Part shown: one piece after another, positions 15,393 through 16,276 of the stretch
How the letters are laid out: every line of letters starts with the position of its first letter
Numbering within the stretch: position 1 is the first letter of the stretch
Origin: JBCCRH01 sp039208045
Lineage (GTDB): Bacteria; Bacteroidota; Bacteroidia; Chitinophagales; Saprospiraceae
Direction of reading: 5' to 3'
Assembly (NCBI GenBank): GCA_039208045.1
Contig: JBCCRH010000082.1
Span: 1-16,276, forward strand
DNA: 16,276 nucleotides
The notes under the pieces: generated by a model
Seen by the model: the letters and a program-made list of their open reading frames with translations, nothing else
The model's database searches: none
Told to the model about the DNA's origin: nothing
Position numbers and translations under genes: made by a program

Positions 15393-16276
15393 CTAATTCA
15401 TTTGAGACCTTACAAATATTTGATCATCTGTAATTAGGAAATAGTTTCCATCATAGAATTCAACCCTTGCATTGATAAAATCTCTACTAGATGGATAAAA
15501 TCTAAAAGGCTCCATTGTTTCGAGGGACTTACCTACGCTCAGAATTGCACTTACGTTAAAAACTGGACCTGTGCTATGTGTAGCAATAAAGTATTCCCCT
15601 TTTTTATACAAAAGTCTGCCGCCCCTAGGTAGCGGTGCCCCCGTTCTCCCCCAGGTGAAGCCGGCGTCTGTTGACTTTGCAATGTGTGTACCTCCATTCA
15701 GGATCGTACCATAATAATCTTGCTGATCAACAATAATAGACATTAGATGTAAATTTTCAAGATATTGAAGCGTTCCATTTTGAAATCTGTAGGTTCCTCC
15801 AGAGCGAGTAGTTATAAAGGACACATCTTCCACTCCTATGACACCACTAACTTCACTAACATAATCCTGCATAGAGGGCATTGGTGTTATATCTATTCTA
15901 TCCTGAATCTCTACCGTTTCGATGGTATTAGAAGCAGCGTTATAGTCGATTTTTAGTTCAACAAAGAATTGTTGCCAACTTGGGTAGTCGAGTCCTACAA
16001 ACAGAAAGTTATTTTGATTATCAAAATTTCCAGTATTCAAATTTCCAAACACATGATTTAGTGGAAGTGTTACTTCATCCACTCCTAAGTCTCGGATATC
16101 GACTCTGTAAGGGGTACCTCCTTCCATGGTCGGTTGAAATTCAAGGAATATAGTCGTATCAAAATTAAGCAGCCTAAAGATTAATTGCTTGCCTATTTTG
16201 GGTTTGGAGTAGCTGGGGTAGTTAGATGCTTGAAGCGCTCTTTTTTCTATGATTTTATTACCTTTTATTCGATAAA
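15393..16276 (-). CDS. Asp-box (BNR-like) protein, C-terminal part (5' end outside window)
   Basis: The minus-strand frame is open from the stop at 15393 to the right edge, giving about 294 residues of C-terminus. The ATG at 16127 is internal: translation reads on upstream without a stop (..YSKPKIGKQLIFRLLNFD..), so it is not the likely start. One clear Asp-box, STDAGFTW (bases 15651-15674), and repeated short strand pairs such as LLYKKGEYFIATHS and FYDGNYFLITDDQIFV point to a beta-propeller like those of BNR/sialidase-type or photosynthesis-stability-factor-like proteins. Only one Asp-box is convincing in the visible part. A signal sequence would lie outside the window; export is probable for this kind of protein but not seen. 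The function is unknown. Confidence 0.75.
   Translation of the reverse strand, partial: YRIKGNKIIEKRALQASNYPSYSKPKIGKQLIFRLLNFDTTIFLEFQPTMEGGTPYRVDIRDLGVDEVTLPLNHVFGNLNTGNFDNQNNFLFVGLDYPSWQQFFVELKIDYNAASNTIETVEIQDRIDITPMPSMQDYVSEVSGVIGVEDVSFITTRSGGTYRFQNGTLQYLENLHLMSIIVDQQDYYGTILNGGTHIAKSTDAGFTWGRTGAPLPRGGRLLYKKGEYFIATHSTGPVFNVSAILSVGKSLETMEPFRFYPSSRDFINARVEFYDGNYFLITDDQIFVRSQMN

Noticed and set aside
1..16276. Defence island, mobile element, CRISPR, tRNA or biosynthetic cluster
   Set aside because: No transposase, integrase, nuclease-helicase pairs, direct-repeat arrays, cloverleaf sequences or multi-enzyme cluster were seen; the genes are dense housekeeping and envelope functions.

Overview
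The window reads as ordinary chromosome of a member of the Bacteroidota, most likely of the Saprospiria (Lewinella-like) type. Pointers are: several families typical of the phylum (a DUF3810 membrane protein, a very long TamB, a DUF2461 protein, a CtlX hydrolase, an HscA-like Hsp70 with a phylum-style N-terminal extension); promoters of the Bacteroidota form TAnnTTTG rather than TATAAT; and few Shine-Dalgarno sequences. The lineage below phylum level is inference. I see no tRNA, rRNA, CRISPR array, insertion sequence, prophage or attachment site.

Layout. Bases 1-1993 are a tight minus-strand cluster in transcription order DUF58 protein, polyphosphate kinase 2, S4-domain RNA-binding protein (cut by the left edge), with gaps of 3 and 6 nt. 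Next comes a minus-strand thioredoxin gene (2077-2400) ended by a textbook terminator and preceded by a recognisable promoter that contains a perfect 15-nt palindrome. A plus-strand DUF3810 putative membrane metallopeptidase follows, converging on a minus-strand pair hscA -> SUI1/eIF1-type factor (3-nt gap). A 66-aa exported ORF that looks like the front end of a larger protein lies just upstream of hscA. From 6258 to 13592 everything is on the plus strand: queuosine precursor transporter, CtlX-type hydrolase, a 1635-aa TamB-like protein and inorganic pyrophosphatase. A minus-strand exported endonuclease/exonuclease/phosphatase protein and a divergent DUF2461 protein follow, and the right edge cuts a minus-strand protein containing an Asp-box.

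How the genes relate. Most are housekeeping or envelope genes packed with little intergenic space. Plausible functional couplings are: polyphosphate-dependent nucleotide phosphorylation next to an Hsp15-like ribosome-associated S4 protein; an Fe-S or general Hsp70 chaperone co-transcribed with a translation initiation factor-like protein; and a TamB envelope-assembly protein followed 11 nt later by pyrophosphatase. None is a proven system. I do not find convincing evidence for an undescribed defence, mobile or biosynthetic system here. The points most worth a second look are the palindrome in the thioredoxin promoter, the two small operons of mixed function, the truncated exported ORF, the dispersed-repeat-like hairpin at the 5' end of the DUF3810 gene, and the edge-truncated Asp-box protein.
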